NCBI GenBank assembly: GCA_015491735.1 | Contig: WFVH01000038.1 | Location: 1 to 47,911 of the forward strand | Origin: Gammaproteobacteria bacterium | GTDB taxonomy: Bacteria > Pseudomonadota > Gammaproteobacteria > Thiohalospirales > Thiohalospiraceae | DNA length: 47,911 bases | Reading direction: 5' to 3' | Notes under the pieces: model-generated | The model's database searches: none | The model's input: only the letters and a program-made list of their open reading frames with translations | What the model was told of the DNA's origin: nothing | Program-made: the position numbers and the translations under genes | Shown: positions 26,400-35,077 of the stretch, one piece after another | Layout: each line of letters begins with the position of its first letter | Position numbering within the stretch: position 1 is the stretch's first letter

Positions 26400-27460
26400 T
26401 CTGAAACCTCTTCAAGAATAGCGGAATAGATTTGGTGCAGTTCTTTGGATGTGTGTTCGAGATTGGCATTATTGAACAGGTTTCCAAAGCGCAGCGGGTT
26501 GACTGAAGTGACGATAACCTTGCCATCCTCCTGTTCCAGGACGGTGATGCGGTTGGGGAGAAACAGCCCCATCCGCGGATCAATCGCCAGCAGGGTATTT
26601 ATCTGCTGGATATTGCCAAAGTGAATGATCAACTGCTTTTTGTTTTCCTTCCCCTGCGCAACCAGACCGTCATCAAGATGGTGTTGCCGGATAATGCGTA
26701 GCCGCCTGGCGGAAATGGCTTGCTTGATGATATCCACAGTCTCGGCAAAGGGTTTTGCTGATACCGTAATCAAGGTAGGTTCGACGGGTGTTGCTGCCTT
26801 TTTATCCGCCTTCTGAACCTGTGTTTCGAAGCTGCGAATGAAGCTGACCACATCGTCGACATCCTGACCGCTGAGGCCCATTTTTGCGGCAGGTAACATT
26901 GGCGTTCCCCGTCTCCCTTTCAGCAGGGTTGTTCGGATAATCTCGTCCGAGGCAGCGGCAAGATAGCCCGGATTGTTCAAAGCCGGTGCAACAATGGGGA
27001 CATCGTGCAGACGGGTGAAGTTCACCCCGGTACCTGCTCCCCCCTTGCCCAGCGGTCCATGACAACGGGCGCAGTTTCTGGCAAAAATATCCCTGCCTTT
27101 TTCAGCGTTTCCCGCTGCGCCTCCAGGCACAAGTTTTACCTCTTTACGTCCCCAGCTGCGAATGTGTTTGACAATGGCATGGGTCTGTTCATCGCTGAGA
27201 TGCTGGAAGGCGGGCATGATCCGTCCCGGCCGGCCAAGACGGATCGTCCGGAAAAGGTAATCATCCGTGACGCTGGTGAGAAAATCCGGCAGTGCGAGGG
27301 GAATACCAATCCCGCCATCACCTTTATCACCGTGACAGGCAGCGCAGTGTATAGCGAACAGCTTGCCGCCGTCCGTCCCGGCATTCGCACTGGTTTCTGT
27401 TGCAACAAACAACAAAAACAGGGCTATGAATAAACGTAACTGATTGCGATCGATTTGCAT
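26396..27460 (-). CDS. di-haem cytochrome c fused to a DUF302 domain
   Basis: 354 residues. Signal peptide to about residue 24. Two class I cytochrome domains follow: CAACH (C39, C42, H43) with Met in RIMPAF (M82), and CARCH (C130, C133, H134) with Met in GTPMLP (M188). After a charged linker (about 212-230) comes a DUF302 domain (232-354). The whole protein should be periplasmic or anchored by an uncleaved leader. The start at 27460 has AAGGGA upstream; two longer in-frame starts do not. It is co-translated with the second DUF302 protein. Inference: the DUF302 modules sense or bind a ligand coupled to electron flow; nothing in the sequence names it. Confidence 0.88.
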   Translation of the reverse strand: MQIDRNQLRLFIALFLLFVATETSANAGTDGGKLFAIHCAACHGDKGDGGIGIPLALPDFLTSVTDDYLFRTIRLGRPGRIMPAFQHLSDEQTHAIVKHIRSWGRKEVKLVPGGAAGNAEKGRDIFARNCARCHGPLGKGGAGTGVNFTRLHDVPIVAPALNNPGYLAAASDEIIRTTLLKGRRGTPMLPAAKMGLSGQDVDDVVSFIRSFETQVQKADKKAATPVEPTLITVSAKPFAETVDIIKQAISARRLRIIRQHHLDDGLVAQGKENKKQLIIHFGNIQQINTLLAIDPRMGLFLPNRITVLEQEDGKVIVTSVNPLRFGNLFNNANLEHTSKELHQIYSAILEEVSE

Positions 27461-27593
27461 AAAGATCCCTTTTCGTGACATTTCTTCAGGGTTATATACA
27501 ACTTTAGTACACAATAGCAGGTTTTCAGCTTTCGTGGCGAAAAATGCTGGTTAAATATGTAGTTAAGGAACTGCGGCTGCTGCAACCTTTATG

Positions 27594-27599
27594 TATAAT
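27594..27599 (+). promoter_or_regulatory. candidate -10 box for the cyclase-like receptor operon
   Basis: A perfect TATAAT lies 33 bp before the ATG at 27632, preceded directly by TG, without a recognisable -35 at 16-18 bp. The divergent cytochrome-DUF302 promoter must lie in the same 171-bp spacer. Confidence 0.4.
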
Positions 27600-27631
27600 G
27601 GACAAAAAATTTTACCGTACAGGAGTCACGG

Positions 27632-29767
27632 ATGCATTTCAGCGGACGGTTGAGTATCCGGTCAAAACTGGTCATTCTGCTGTTGCTCGCAAGTTTCGTC
27701 AGTATTGCCGTGGTTGGTTATCAGGGATTCCGCTCCGCCAGGGATGCTCTGGATGAGGCGGTATACAAAGAGCTGACAACGTTGCGGGCGGCCAAGACCC
27801 AGCAGGTGCAGGCTTATTTTTCGGATATTCATGATCAGGTATTGGCGTTTGCAGAGAACCGCACCATTATCGAGGCGCTGAACGAGTTTCGTACCGCCTA
27901 TCATCTGGCCGAACGTGAATCTGTCCCGGAACCCCAAAAACAGCAGCTGGTTGAGTACTATCGCAGAGAGTTTGTCCCGCGGCTGAAAGATCGCATGGGT
28001 GGTGAACCGGAGGTGAAACACTATCTCCCGGATGATGCTGCCGCCGCCTGGTTGCAGTATCACTATATTGCCGCCAATCCCAACGATGTGGGCAGTAAAG
28101 ATGCGTTGATGCGTGCGCCGGGTGATGATGGTTATTATGCCCAGGTGCATGAGCGTTATCATGAAAGCCTGCGCAGTCTGATTAAAAAATTTGGTTACTA
28201 TGATCTGTTTCTGATCGATCCCGAGAGTGGCAATATTATCTATTCGGTGTTCAAGGAGACCGATTTCGCCACCGGCCTTTTGCATGGTCCCTACGCCTCC
28301 AGCAATTTTGCCCAGTTGATCAAAGAGGTGATGCGCACCAAGGAGCGTGGCCGGGTACGATTTCAGGATTATGATATCTACATACCTTCCTACGGCGCAC
28401 CTGCTGCCTTTGTTGCGGTGACGGTGTTCGACGGCAGGGATATTGCGGGCATTCTTGCCCTGCAGGTTCCCAGTGATGAGTTGAACAATGTCATGACCAG
28501 TAATCAGGAGTGGGAGAAGAGCGGGATGGGTGAGACGGGTGAGGTGTATCTGGTGGGACGCAATCATCTGATGCGCTCCGACTCCCGTTTTCTGCTTCAG
28601 GACCGCGAGCACTATCTGCAGCTGTTGCGCGGGATCGGCATGCCGGCCGACGAGATTCAGCGTATCGAGAAAAACAACACCACCATCCTGTTTCAACCGG
28701 TGCATGGCGAGACGGTGGATCTGGCGTTGAGCGGCAAAACGGGAACGCGGGAGGTGGTGGATTACCGGGGTGTGCCGGTGATGAGCGCCTATGCGCCGCT
28801 GCGTGTCCGCGGGATGGACTGGGTCATTCTTTCCGAAATGGATATTGCGGAAATCAAGCAGCCGATCGACCGCTTCCGGCGTCACGTAATCGTTTCAGCC
28901 ACTATTCTGGGGGTGGTAATTACCCTGCTGGCGCTGCTGCTGGCGAGCTACATTACCCGGCCGATTCACGCTCTGGTGGCCGGAATGCGGCGGGTGGGCG
29001 CCGGAGAGTCGGATGTTCAGGTAAAGGTTGACAGCCGGGATGAGTTTGGTGAACTGGCCAACTCGTTCAATACCATGGTCGAGGGCATCCGCCAGCAGAA
29101 GCAGATTATCGAGGACAAGGAGCAGGAGAATGCCCTGCTGCTGCACTCTATTCTGCCGGAGTCCGTTGCACAGCGCATGAAGGCGGGGGAAGAGCAGATT
29201 GTCGATCGGATTCCCAATGTCTCGGTGATTGTCACCCTGTTGACGGGATTCAGCCACCAGGGTGAGGAAGAGAATCCTGAACACGCCATCGCCCGGCTCA
29301 ATCACCTGATAGCGGAGCTGGATGAGTCTGCCGCCGGACATGGCGTGGACAAGATAAAGACCGTGGGTGATGACTATATCGCCGCCTGTGGTCTGCTGAC
29401 CCCTCGCCTGGATCACGACAAGAGGGCGCTGGAGTTTGCGAAGGAGATGATGGCGATCGTACGGCGTATCGGCCAGGAGTATGGACTGGATCTTGAACTG
29501 CGTATCGGCATCCACTCGGGGACCGTGTTGGCGGGCGTCATTGGCCGGCACCGTTTCGCCTATGATATCTGGGGCAGTACGGTCGATCTGGCCAGCGAGA
29601 TCTGTTTCGCCGCCGCCCCGGGGTCTATCTGTATCTCGGAGCAGATGTATGCACAGCTTCATGATAAGGATGAGTTCAGCAAGGCGGGCCAGGTCAGGGT
29701 GGATGGTGAAGAGAGTGTACAGATCTGGTGCTGCAACCTGAGCGGGGAGGAGTCCTCCCGTGCTTGA
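27632..29767 (+). CDS. membrane receptor with degenerate class III cyclase domain
   Basis: 711 residues: transmembrane helix 1 (about 12-30), a large periplasmic Cache-type sensor, transmembrane helix 2 (about 414-437), a HAMP domain (about 438-490), an S-helix linker (LLLHSILPESVAQRMKAGEE) and a class III cyclase homology domain (about 527-690). The adenine-selecting pair is kept (K576 in KTVGD, D645 in YDIWG), as is the second metal Asp (D580). The first metal Asp is Leu (L536), and the transition-state Asn and Arg are Asp and Glu (D652, E656). It is probably unable to make cAMP by the known mechanism. AGGAG precedes the ATG. It overlaps the MscS-like gene by 8 nt. Confidence 0.9.
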   Translation: MHFSGRLSIRSKLVILLLLASFVSIAVVGYQGFRSARDALDEAVYKELTTLRAAKTQQVQAYFSDIHDQVLAFAENRTIIEALNEFRTAYHLAERESVPEPQKQQLVEYYRREFVPRLKDRMGGEPEVKHYLPDDAAAAWLQYHYIAANPNDVGSKDALMRAPGDDGYYAQVHERYHESLRSLIKKFGYYDLFLIDPESGNIIYSVFKETDFATGLLHGPYASSNFAQLIKEVMRTKERGRVRFQDYDIYIPSYGAPAAFVAVTVFDGRDIAGILALQVPSDELNNVMTSNQEWEKSGMGETGEVYLVGRNHLMRSDSRFLLQDREHYLQLLRGIGMPADEIQRIEKNNTTILFQPVHGETVDLALSGKTGTREVVDYRGVPVMSAYAPLRVRGMDWVILSEMDIAEIKQPIDRFRRHVIVSATILGVVITLLALLLASYITRPIHALVAGMRRVGAGESDVQVKVDSRDEFGELANSFNTMVEGIRQQKQIIEDKEQENALLLHSILPESVAQRMKAGEEQIVDRIPNVSVIVTLLTGFSHQGEEENPEHAIARLNHLIAELDESAAGHGVDKIKTVGDDYIAACGLLTPRLDHDKRALEFAKEMMAIVRRIGQEYGLDLELRIGIHSGTVLAGVIGRHRFAYDIWGSTVDLASEICFAAAPGSICISEQMYAQLHDKDEFSKAGQVRVDGEESVQIWCCNLSGEESSRA

Positions 29768-31301
29768 CTGGTTGCTGCAGGAGAGCTGGCTTGCCTGGGG
29801 TGTCGGGCTGCTGATCGGGTTTCCGCTGCTGACTATCCTTTTTGGGGAGATGCTCTACCGTATCGAAAGCGGTGGAGAGTCGCGAGCCTCGCTGGGAAAG
29901 GCCCTCTATTTTGTGCTCCCCAGTCTGGTGGTCTGGATGCTGCTGACCAACGTTCTGGAGCTTGATAGCAGCAATGTCTGGGTACGAACTGCCGCCACCC
30001 TGTTCTGGATTAGCCTTATCTATCTCACTCTTTCGGCATTTAATCTGTTCTGGTCTGCGCACAGTGCGGAAGATGGCTGGCAGAGCCGCATTCCCTCTCT
30101 GGTGCTGAATATCGCCCGGCTGTTTTTTATTCTGCTGGGGGTTGCCTTTGTCATGTCATCAGTATGGGGCATCGACCTGGGCAAGATGCTGGCGGCACTG
30201 GGTGTCGGCTCCATTGTGCTGGGTCTGGCGCTTCAGGACACCCTGGGAGGACTGTTTGCCGGTATTACCCTGATCTCGGCCCGGCAGTTCAAGGTGGGGG
30301 ACTGGTTGAAGACCGGCGATGTCACCGGGCAGGTGGTGACGGTCAACTGGTACTCGGTGACCCTGAAGACGCTGGAAAATGATCTGCTGGTGATTCCCAA
30401 CTCGGTGCTGGCGCGGGACACCTTCCGCAACTACAGTCAGCCTACGCCGGTTCACATGGAGCGCGTTATTATTCAGTTCTGGGAGGAGCATCCCCCCAAT
30501 CTGGTCAGAAAGGCACTGCTGGAAGCGGCCCGCGCTACCCCGGGTGTGCTGGAGGATCCGGCACCCAGGGTGATACTGCGGGAACTGGCCGATGATGCCG
30601 GTGCCTACGAGGCACTGCTCTATTTCGGCGATTACGGCAGGATAGATGAGATCCGGGATGCCTTCCTGACGCATGCCTGGTACGCAGCCAAACGCTACAA
30701 CATTGTGTTCCCCTATGAGGACTATCAGCTCTATCATTTTTCCGGCTCGGAGATGAATCTGGGGAGTGACGATCTCGTCGCCCCTGATGCGCTGGTGGAT
30801 AAACTGATGCAGCTGGAGGTGTTTGCGCTGTCCCGGGGAGAGATGGAGAGCATCACTCGCGGAGCACGTATTCAGCGGTTTGGCGCCGGGGAGCAGATCA
30901 TTCGTGCCGGGGTGGAGTACGGGAAATTCTTTATTGTTTTATCCGGTAGTGCGCGCAAGTATCTCATGGACCATACGGGGTGTGAGCAGAACATGGGAAC
31001 GGCTGATCCCGGCGATCTGATCGGGGTAGTGGCGGCGATGCGGCACTGCAAGAACATGATCACCGTGTATGCCAACAGTGATGTCCAGGTTGTCGAGTTA
31101 TCATTGGAATCGGTCGAACAGGTACTAAAATCCAATCCGCAGTTTGCCCAGGAGCTTGAGGAGGCGATCGAAACCCGTCTCGAGACCATTGATTCAATAC
31201 TGCAACGCAGTGACCGGGCTGTCCGTGGCGATGCTGTTCAACCCTCGAATCTCAGGCAGTTGCTGGGCGGACACAGACACCGTCGTCCACCACAATATTA
31301 A
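29760..31301 (+). CDS. MscS-family channel with C-terminal cyclic-nucleotide-binding-like domain
   Basis: 513 residues. About four hydrophobic N-terminal segments, then the MscS pore helix and beta domain (GKMLAALGVGSIVLGLALQD ... FKVGDWLKTGDVTGQV ... NDLLVIPNS), a cytoplasmic vestibule, and from about 355 a Crp-like beta roll. In that roll the cassette reads GDLIGVV...HCKNMITV (418-436): the consensus Glu and the Arg before the T/S are missing (Lys431 at or near the Arg place). The start is GTG 29760 with GGGGAGGAG upstream, inside the cyclase gene. The stop codon TAA lies in the inverted repeat of the adjoining miniature element, so the last residues may not be the original ones. Related MscS-derived channels are called bCNG. 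Confidence 0.9.
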   Translation: MLDWLLQESWLAWGVGLLIGFPLLTILFGEMLYRIESGGESRASLGKALYFVLPSLVVWMLLTNVLELDSSNVWVRTAATLFWISLIYLTLSAFNLFWSAHSAEDGWQSRIPSLVLNIARLFFILLGVAFVMSSVWGIDLGKMLAALGVGSIVLGLALQDTLGGLFAGITLISARQFKVGDWLKTGDVTGQVVTVNWYSVTLKTLENDLLVIPNSVLARDTFRNYSQPTPVHMERVIIQFWEEHPPNLVRKALLEAARATPGVLEDPAPRVILRELADDAGAYEALLYFGDYGRIDEIRDAFLTHAWYAAKRYNIVFPYEDYQLYHFSGSEMNLGSDDLVAPDALVDKLMQLEVFALSRGEMESITRGARIQRFGAGEQIIRAGVEYGKFFIVLSGSARKYLMDHTGCEQNMGTADPGDLIGVVAAMRHCKNMITVYANSDVQVVELSLESVEQVLKSNPQFAQELEEAIETRLETIDSILQRSDRAVRGDAVQPSNLRQLLGGHRHRRPPQY

Positions 31302-31487
31302 CCCGGCCACATAATATGTCGTGTTCAGAGCCTCAGGCCTCTCCCCTGTCAAGGCGCGTGACGCCGGCAAGGGTCGTTCCCTTGGCAAGGCACGCAACGC
31401 CGAGAGGGGGAGGTCTGAGGCTCCTAACTCATTGACTCTAAAAGACAGGCCGTGCTGTGCGCGATATATTATGTGGCCGGGTTAATA
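31296..31487. mobile_element. 192-bp miniature inverted-repeat element, TA ends
   Basis: A perfect 22-bp inverted repeat spans 31296-31317 and 31466-31487, beginning TATTAACCCGGCCACATA. Further inside, GAGCCTCAG (31327) and CTGAGGCTC (31416) form a second set of arms. There is no open frame. The outermost TA could be the duplicated target, which is the rule for IS630/Tc1-type transposases; that family assignment is inference. The TTAA at the left end contains the stop codon of the MscS-like gene. Confidence 0.8.
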
Positions 31488-31512
31488 AATAGTCATTTGT
31501 GGCCGGTGCCTG

Positions 31513-32898
31513 CTACTCCGGCGGCAGAGCAGAATCGACGATCGCTTTTGCCTTGCGGTAATTGTTCAGGACAAAGGTATCCCAACTGTTTTCAATCTCC
31601 GCCTGTCTGCCGGTTACGACATCCGTTGCTTTCTTGCGCTTTTGGGTGAATCGGGAAGCAAAATGGGGATCTCCTGCAGTTAACTCATCAATCGGAATCC
31701 GGTTGATCAGATCACGCGCGCGCGCCACCGCGCCGGCGAGGCCGGGGTGCGGCTGGTGTGTGGACTGTATCAGTGTTTCGGCTCGCTGAACGGACGCCAT
31801 TGCTGCGCGCAACTCATCCAGCCGATAGCTGATCATGACATCAAACAGAGAGTTGACCACGTTATAGCGCCGTCGGCTCTTCAATACATCGAAAGCAACA
31901 TGGGCGCCCAGCTCACGGGCGCTATAGGGACGGGGAAAATAGTCCGGCAGGTCATTTTCCAGATAGGTGGCCGGCCGGATTGGCAAGCGGCTGATCTCCG
32001 GTTTCAGCAGTAGCTGCTGCCCCTGGGGAGAGAGCAGAAACTCGATAAAACGTTCGGCCAGCTCCGGTCGGGGCGCCTCTTTCAGAATGGCGATGTTTGC
32101 CGGAACCAGAACCGTTTCAGCCGGGTAGGTGAACTCTACCGGGGCTCCCTCCGCCTTCGTCATCAATCCATAAAAATCGATCACGATGCCAATTCCAAAC
32201 TCACCCGAGGCAACGCCGGCGGGAACGTCGCCACTTTTCACGGTGATCGTCTTTGCATTGGCAGCCATTGCCTTGATCAGTGCCCAGCCGCGTTGCCAGC
32301 CCCTCAACTGCAGAATCGCTTCGACGGTGAGATGGGTGGTGCCGGAACGTGATGGCGCCGACAGACCAATATGGCCCTGGTACTCCGGCCGAGTGAGATC
32401 GATCCACTCTCTGGGCGCCGCCAAACGGTGGGTCTGCAGATAGTCCCTGTTCCACATGACTCCATATCCGGCGGCGGCAAAACCGCTGTAGTAGCCATCC
32501 GGATCATTGACCGGATAGCCACTCAGCCGCCTGGGGATTCCTTCTGCCCGTGGCCGATATCTCTTCAACATTCCCTTCTTTTTCAGAACTTCAAACGCAT
32601 CCGGTGCTGATACCCAGAACAGATCGATGCTGTTCCTGTTTTTATCCAGATATTTCAGCCCTGCGGAGGTTTTTTTGCTGATGATCTCAACCATTGAACC
32701 GGGGTTACGCCGTTCGAAGGCGGTTTTGAATACCTCGGTCATCTGCTCTGGAAATGAGGTTACGATAACGAGCCGTTGCCCGGAGTGGGTCGCAGTAGCA
32801 TGTATCAGGCAAGGGAAAAACAGCAGGACATACAACACCGCCCGCCATTTTGCAGGTTTTTTTTGGCAGGGTTGCGGGTGTTCATAAATCCGTGTCAT
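31513..32898 (-). CDS. periplasmic solute-binding protein with C-terminal extension
   Basis: 461 residues. A basic N-terminus and hydrophobic stretch (about 20-34, LYVLLFFPCLIHA) form the signal peptide. Residues about 40-340 resemble type 2 extracellular solute-binding proteins of the iron(III)/phosphoglycerate group (IVTSFPEQMTEVFKTAFERRNPG, DLFWVSAPDAFEVLKKKGML, GYYSGFAAAGYGVMWN, PANIAILKEAPRPELAERFIEFLLSPQGQQLL). The last 120 residues are helical and not part of the usual fold, as in PgtC-type regulatory binding proteins. No permease, ATPase or sensor kinase is adjacent, so it is an orphan here. The ATG at 32898 was chosen; an upstream TTG is possible. Confidence 0.82.
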   Translation of the reverse strand: MTRIYEHPQPCQKKPAKWRAVLYVLLFFPCLIHATATHSGQRLVIVTSFPEQMTEVFKTAFERRNPGSMVEIISKKTSAGLKYLDKNRNSIDLFWVSAPDAFEVLKKKGMLKRYRPRAEGIPRRLSGYPVNDPDGYYSGFAAAGYGVMWNRDYLQTHRLAAPREWIDLTRPEYQGHIGLSAPSRSGTTHLTVEAILQLRGWQRGWALIKAMAANAKTITVKSGDVPAGVASGEFGIGIVIDFYGLMTKAEGAPVEFTYPAETVLVPANIAILKEAPRPELAERFIEFLLSPQGQQLLLKPEISRLPIRPATYLENDLPDYFPRPYSARELGAHVAFDVLKSRRRYNVVNSLFDVMISYRLDELRAAMASVQRAETLIQSTHQPHPGLAGAVARARDLINRIPIDELTAGDPHFASRFTQKRKKATDVVTGRQAEIENSWDTFVLNNYRKAKAIVDSALPPE

Positions 32899-33170
32899 TT
32901 CTAGATCGGTAACAGAAGGAATGACACATGTAAAACGACAGAGGGTGTTCAATCGCCTGTATCAGGGCCGGTTTTCAATGAGCGATATGCTCTTTCCGGA
33001 CTTCCGTCAAAATGGTATTGCCGGTTGTAAAGGAGTCAGGTACCGGTTTTGCGCAGGGTGCGTCCTGCGGCACCCCCCCGGGACCTTCGGTATAGCCGCA
33101 CAGAGCAGCTACAACAAGCTGTCCTCATTGGCAACGCCACCCTTGATTGAAATCCAGACCATGATTATTG
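32899..33170. other. gene-free stretch upstream of the solute-binding protein
   Basis: No gene is supported. Short plus-strand frames have no ribosome-binding site. The promoter of the solute-binding gene should lie here, but no clear boxes were found. Confidence 0.4.
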
Positions 33171-33322
33171 GTAACTATTCAGCAAAGTATGAAACAAGCC
33201 AGTGACTGTTCAGATTGCCCCTGAAATCCGCCAGTTCAAGGCGAAAAACGGCCGTTTACGGGTGTAAATGACCATTTTTCAACGCATAAGCGGCGTATTT
33301 CAGGGGTAAGCTGAATAGTTAC
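33171..33322 (+). mobile_element. 152-bp miniature element with perfect 8-bp target duplication
   Basis: GTAACTATTCAGC (33171-33183) and GCTGAATAGTTAC (33310-33322) are perfect 13-bp inverted ends. The target GATTATTG is duplicated at 33163-33170 and 33323-33330. Same orientation and length as copy 1. It lies 100 bp after the end of rplQ, in the place where the ribosomal operon would normally terminate. Confidence 0.95.
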
Positions 33323-33421
33323 GATTATTGTAGCGAGCCAACAGGTTAGTAGATGGTGTGTTCGCATATAACTGCACACCCAATCACCTGTTTGTCATTG
33401 CCCTCCAAACGTCAGAGAACT

Positions 33422-33826
33422 CTATCGCTCAATGTCCCCTTCAGGTTCCAAATCAGCCTCCACCGGCTTTGGTCGATCGACCAGCTCGACATAAGCCATC
33501 GGGGCTTTATCCCCGGCGCGAAACCCACACTTCAATATGCGAAGATACCCCCCGGGGCGGGCCTGGTATCGGGGTCCCAGTTCGTTAAACAGCTTGGTTA
33601 CCATCTCCCGATCACGTATCCGCGCATATGCGAGACGCCGGTTCGCCACAGAGTCCTTCTTTGCCAGGGTAATCAATGGCTCCGCGACCCTGCGCAGCTC
33701 TTTCGCTTTCGGGACCGTCGTCCGAATAAGCTCGTGACGAAATAACGATGTAGCCATGTTTTTGAACATAGCGCGACGATGGCTGCTGTTCCGGTTCAGC
33801 TGTCGCCCTGTTTTACGATGACGCAT
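33422..33826 (-). CDS. rplQ: 50S ribosomal protein L17
   Basis: 134 residues (E. coli 127), beginning [20 protein letters not shown], which is invariant in the family. An acidic tail ([13 protein letters not shown]) is longer than usual. It binds domain III of 23S rRNA. It is the last gene of the alpha operon, separated from rpoA by an unusually long 182 nt with no gene in it. No clear terminator follows; a miniature element lies 100 bp downstream. Confidence 0.97.
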   Translation of the reverse strand: MRHRKTGRQLNRNSSHRRAMFKNMATSLFRHELIRTTVPKAKELRRVAEPLITLAKKDSVANRRLAYARIRDREMVTKLFNELGPRYQARPGGYLRILKCGFRAGDKAPMAYVELVDRPKPVEADLEPEGDIER

Positions 33827-34008
33827 AGCGATAACACCTAATAGAATTAAAGAAAAATGAACAGCCCTATCTCAGGAACAGTATAGAGCCGCTGTCTGCG
33901 GTATCGAGATAAAACGGCACCCGACCCAGAACCAATGCTTTCCCCCGACATCCCGAGAAATATTGCCCGGTTATCTTCGCAAACCAACCCAGCAGCGCCA
34001 GCCCAACC

Positions 34009-35016
34009 TCAAGCCGTCGATTGCTCTTGCTCCTTTTCTCCCAGATTTGGCGGTGGCCAGTTTTCCAGTTTCATGCCCAATGATAATCCGTGGGATGCCA
34101 ACACATCCTTAATCTCGGTAAGCGATTTCTTCCCAAGATTCGGCGTCTTCATCAACTCGACTTCGGTGCGCTGAATCAAATCACCGATATAATAGATATG
34201 CTCGGCCTTGAGGCAGTTAGCAGAGCGTACGGTAAGCTCAAGATCATCCACAGGTCTCAAAAGGATAGAGTCAAACTCAACCTTCTGCTCTTCCTCGCTG
34301 ATTTGATCCTGGTGCTGCAAATCCACAAAAAAGGACAGTTGATCCTGCAAAATGGTAGCAGCAGCGCGAACTGCATCTTCTGGATCAATCGCTCCATTTG
34401 TCTCCAGGCTTATGATTAGCTTGTCAAGGTCGGTACGCTGCTCAACCCGCGCACTGTCAACCGTATAGGAGACGCGCTTTATGGGACTGAAACTGGCATC
34501 CAGCTTCAAACGCCCAATAGGTCGATCCCCTTCCTGATCAAAAAGGCGCTGATTGGCAGGCCGGTACCCCCGTCCAGCCTCCACCCACAAGGTGATATTC
34601 AGCTCCCCGGCCTTGCTGAGATTGGCAATGACATGATCCGGATTGATCACCTCAATATCGTGATCGAGCTGGATATCCGCGGCTGTAACCACACCCGGAC
34701 CTTTCTTGCTAATGGTCAGCGTCGCGGAATCACGATTATTCATACGCAACGCCACACCCTTCAGGTTTAGCAGGATATCGATAACATCTTCCTGAACACC
34801 CTCGGCGGTGGTATATTCGTGAAGCACGCCCTCTATTTCAGCCTCAACGATCGCTGCTCCGGCCATGGAAGAGAGCAAAATTCGCCGCAACGCATTGCCA
34901 AGAGTATGACCAAAACCCCGTTCCAACGGCTCCAGCGTTATCTGTGCGTGCAGCTCATTGAGTTTACGCACCTCGACCAAACGTGGCTTAAGAAATTCAC
35001 TTGTTGAGCCCTGCAT
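34009..35016 (-). CDS. rpoA: DNA-directed RNA polymerase alpha subunit
   Basis: 335 residues (E. coli 329). N-terminal dimerisation domain ([24 protein letters not shown]), flexible linker near 235-250, and C-terminal domain with the UP-element/activator surface ([23 protein letters not shown] ... [13 protein letters not shown]). It nucleates assembly of the polymerase. It follows rpsD by 61 nt in the alpha operon. Confidence 0.98.
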   Translation of the reverse strand: MQGSTSEFLKPRLVEVRKLNELHAQITLEPLERGFGHTLGNALRRILLSSMAGAAIVEAEIEGVLHEYTTAEGVQEDVIDILLNLKGVALRMNNRDSATLTISKKGPGVVTAADIQLDHDIEVINPDHVIANLSKAGELNITLWVEAGRGYRPANQRLFDQEGDRPIGRLKLDASFSPIKRVSYTVDSARVEQRTDLDKLIISLETNGAIDPEDAVRAAATILQDQLSFFVDLQHQDQISEEEQKVEFDSILLRPVDDLELTVRSANCLKAEHIYYIGDLIQRTEVELMKTPNLGKKSLTEIKDVLASHGLSLGMKLENWPPPNLGEKEQEQSTA

Positions 35017-35077
35017 GAAACCCTCTTTGAAAATTCGCTGTTGTTGGATAGAAGCTTACGATAAACCAAGCGGTTGA

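Noticed and set aside
33331-33421. Terminator for rplQ (GGTGTG...CACACC)
   Set aside because: A six-base stem with a 14-base loop and no T-tract. The true end of the alpha operon is not evident.
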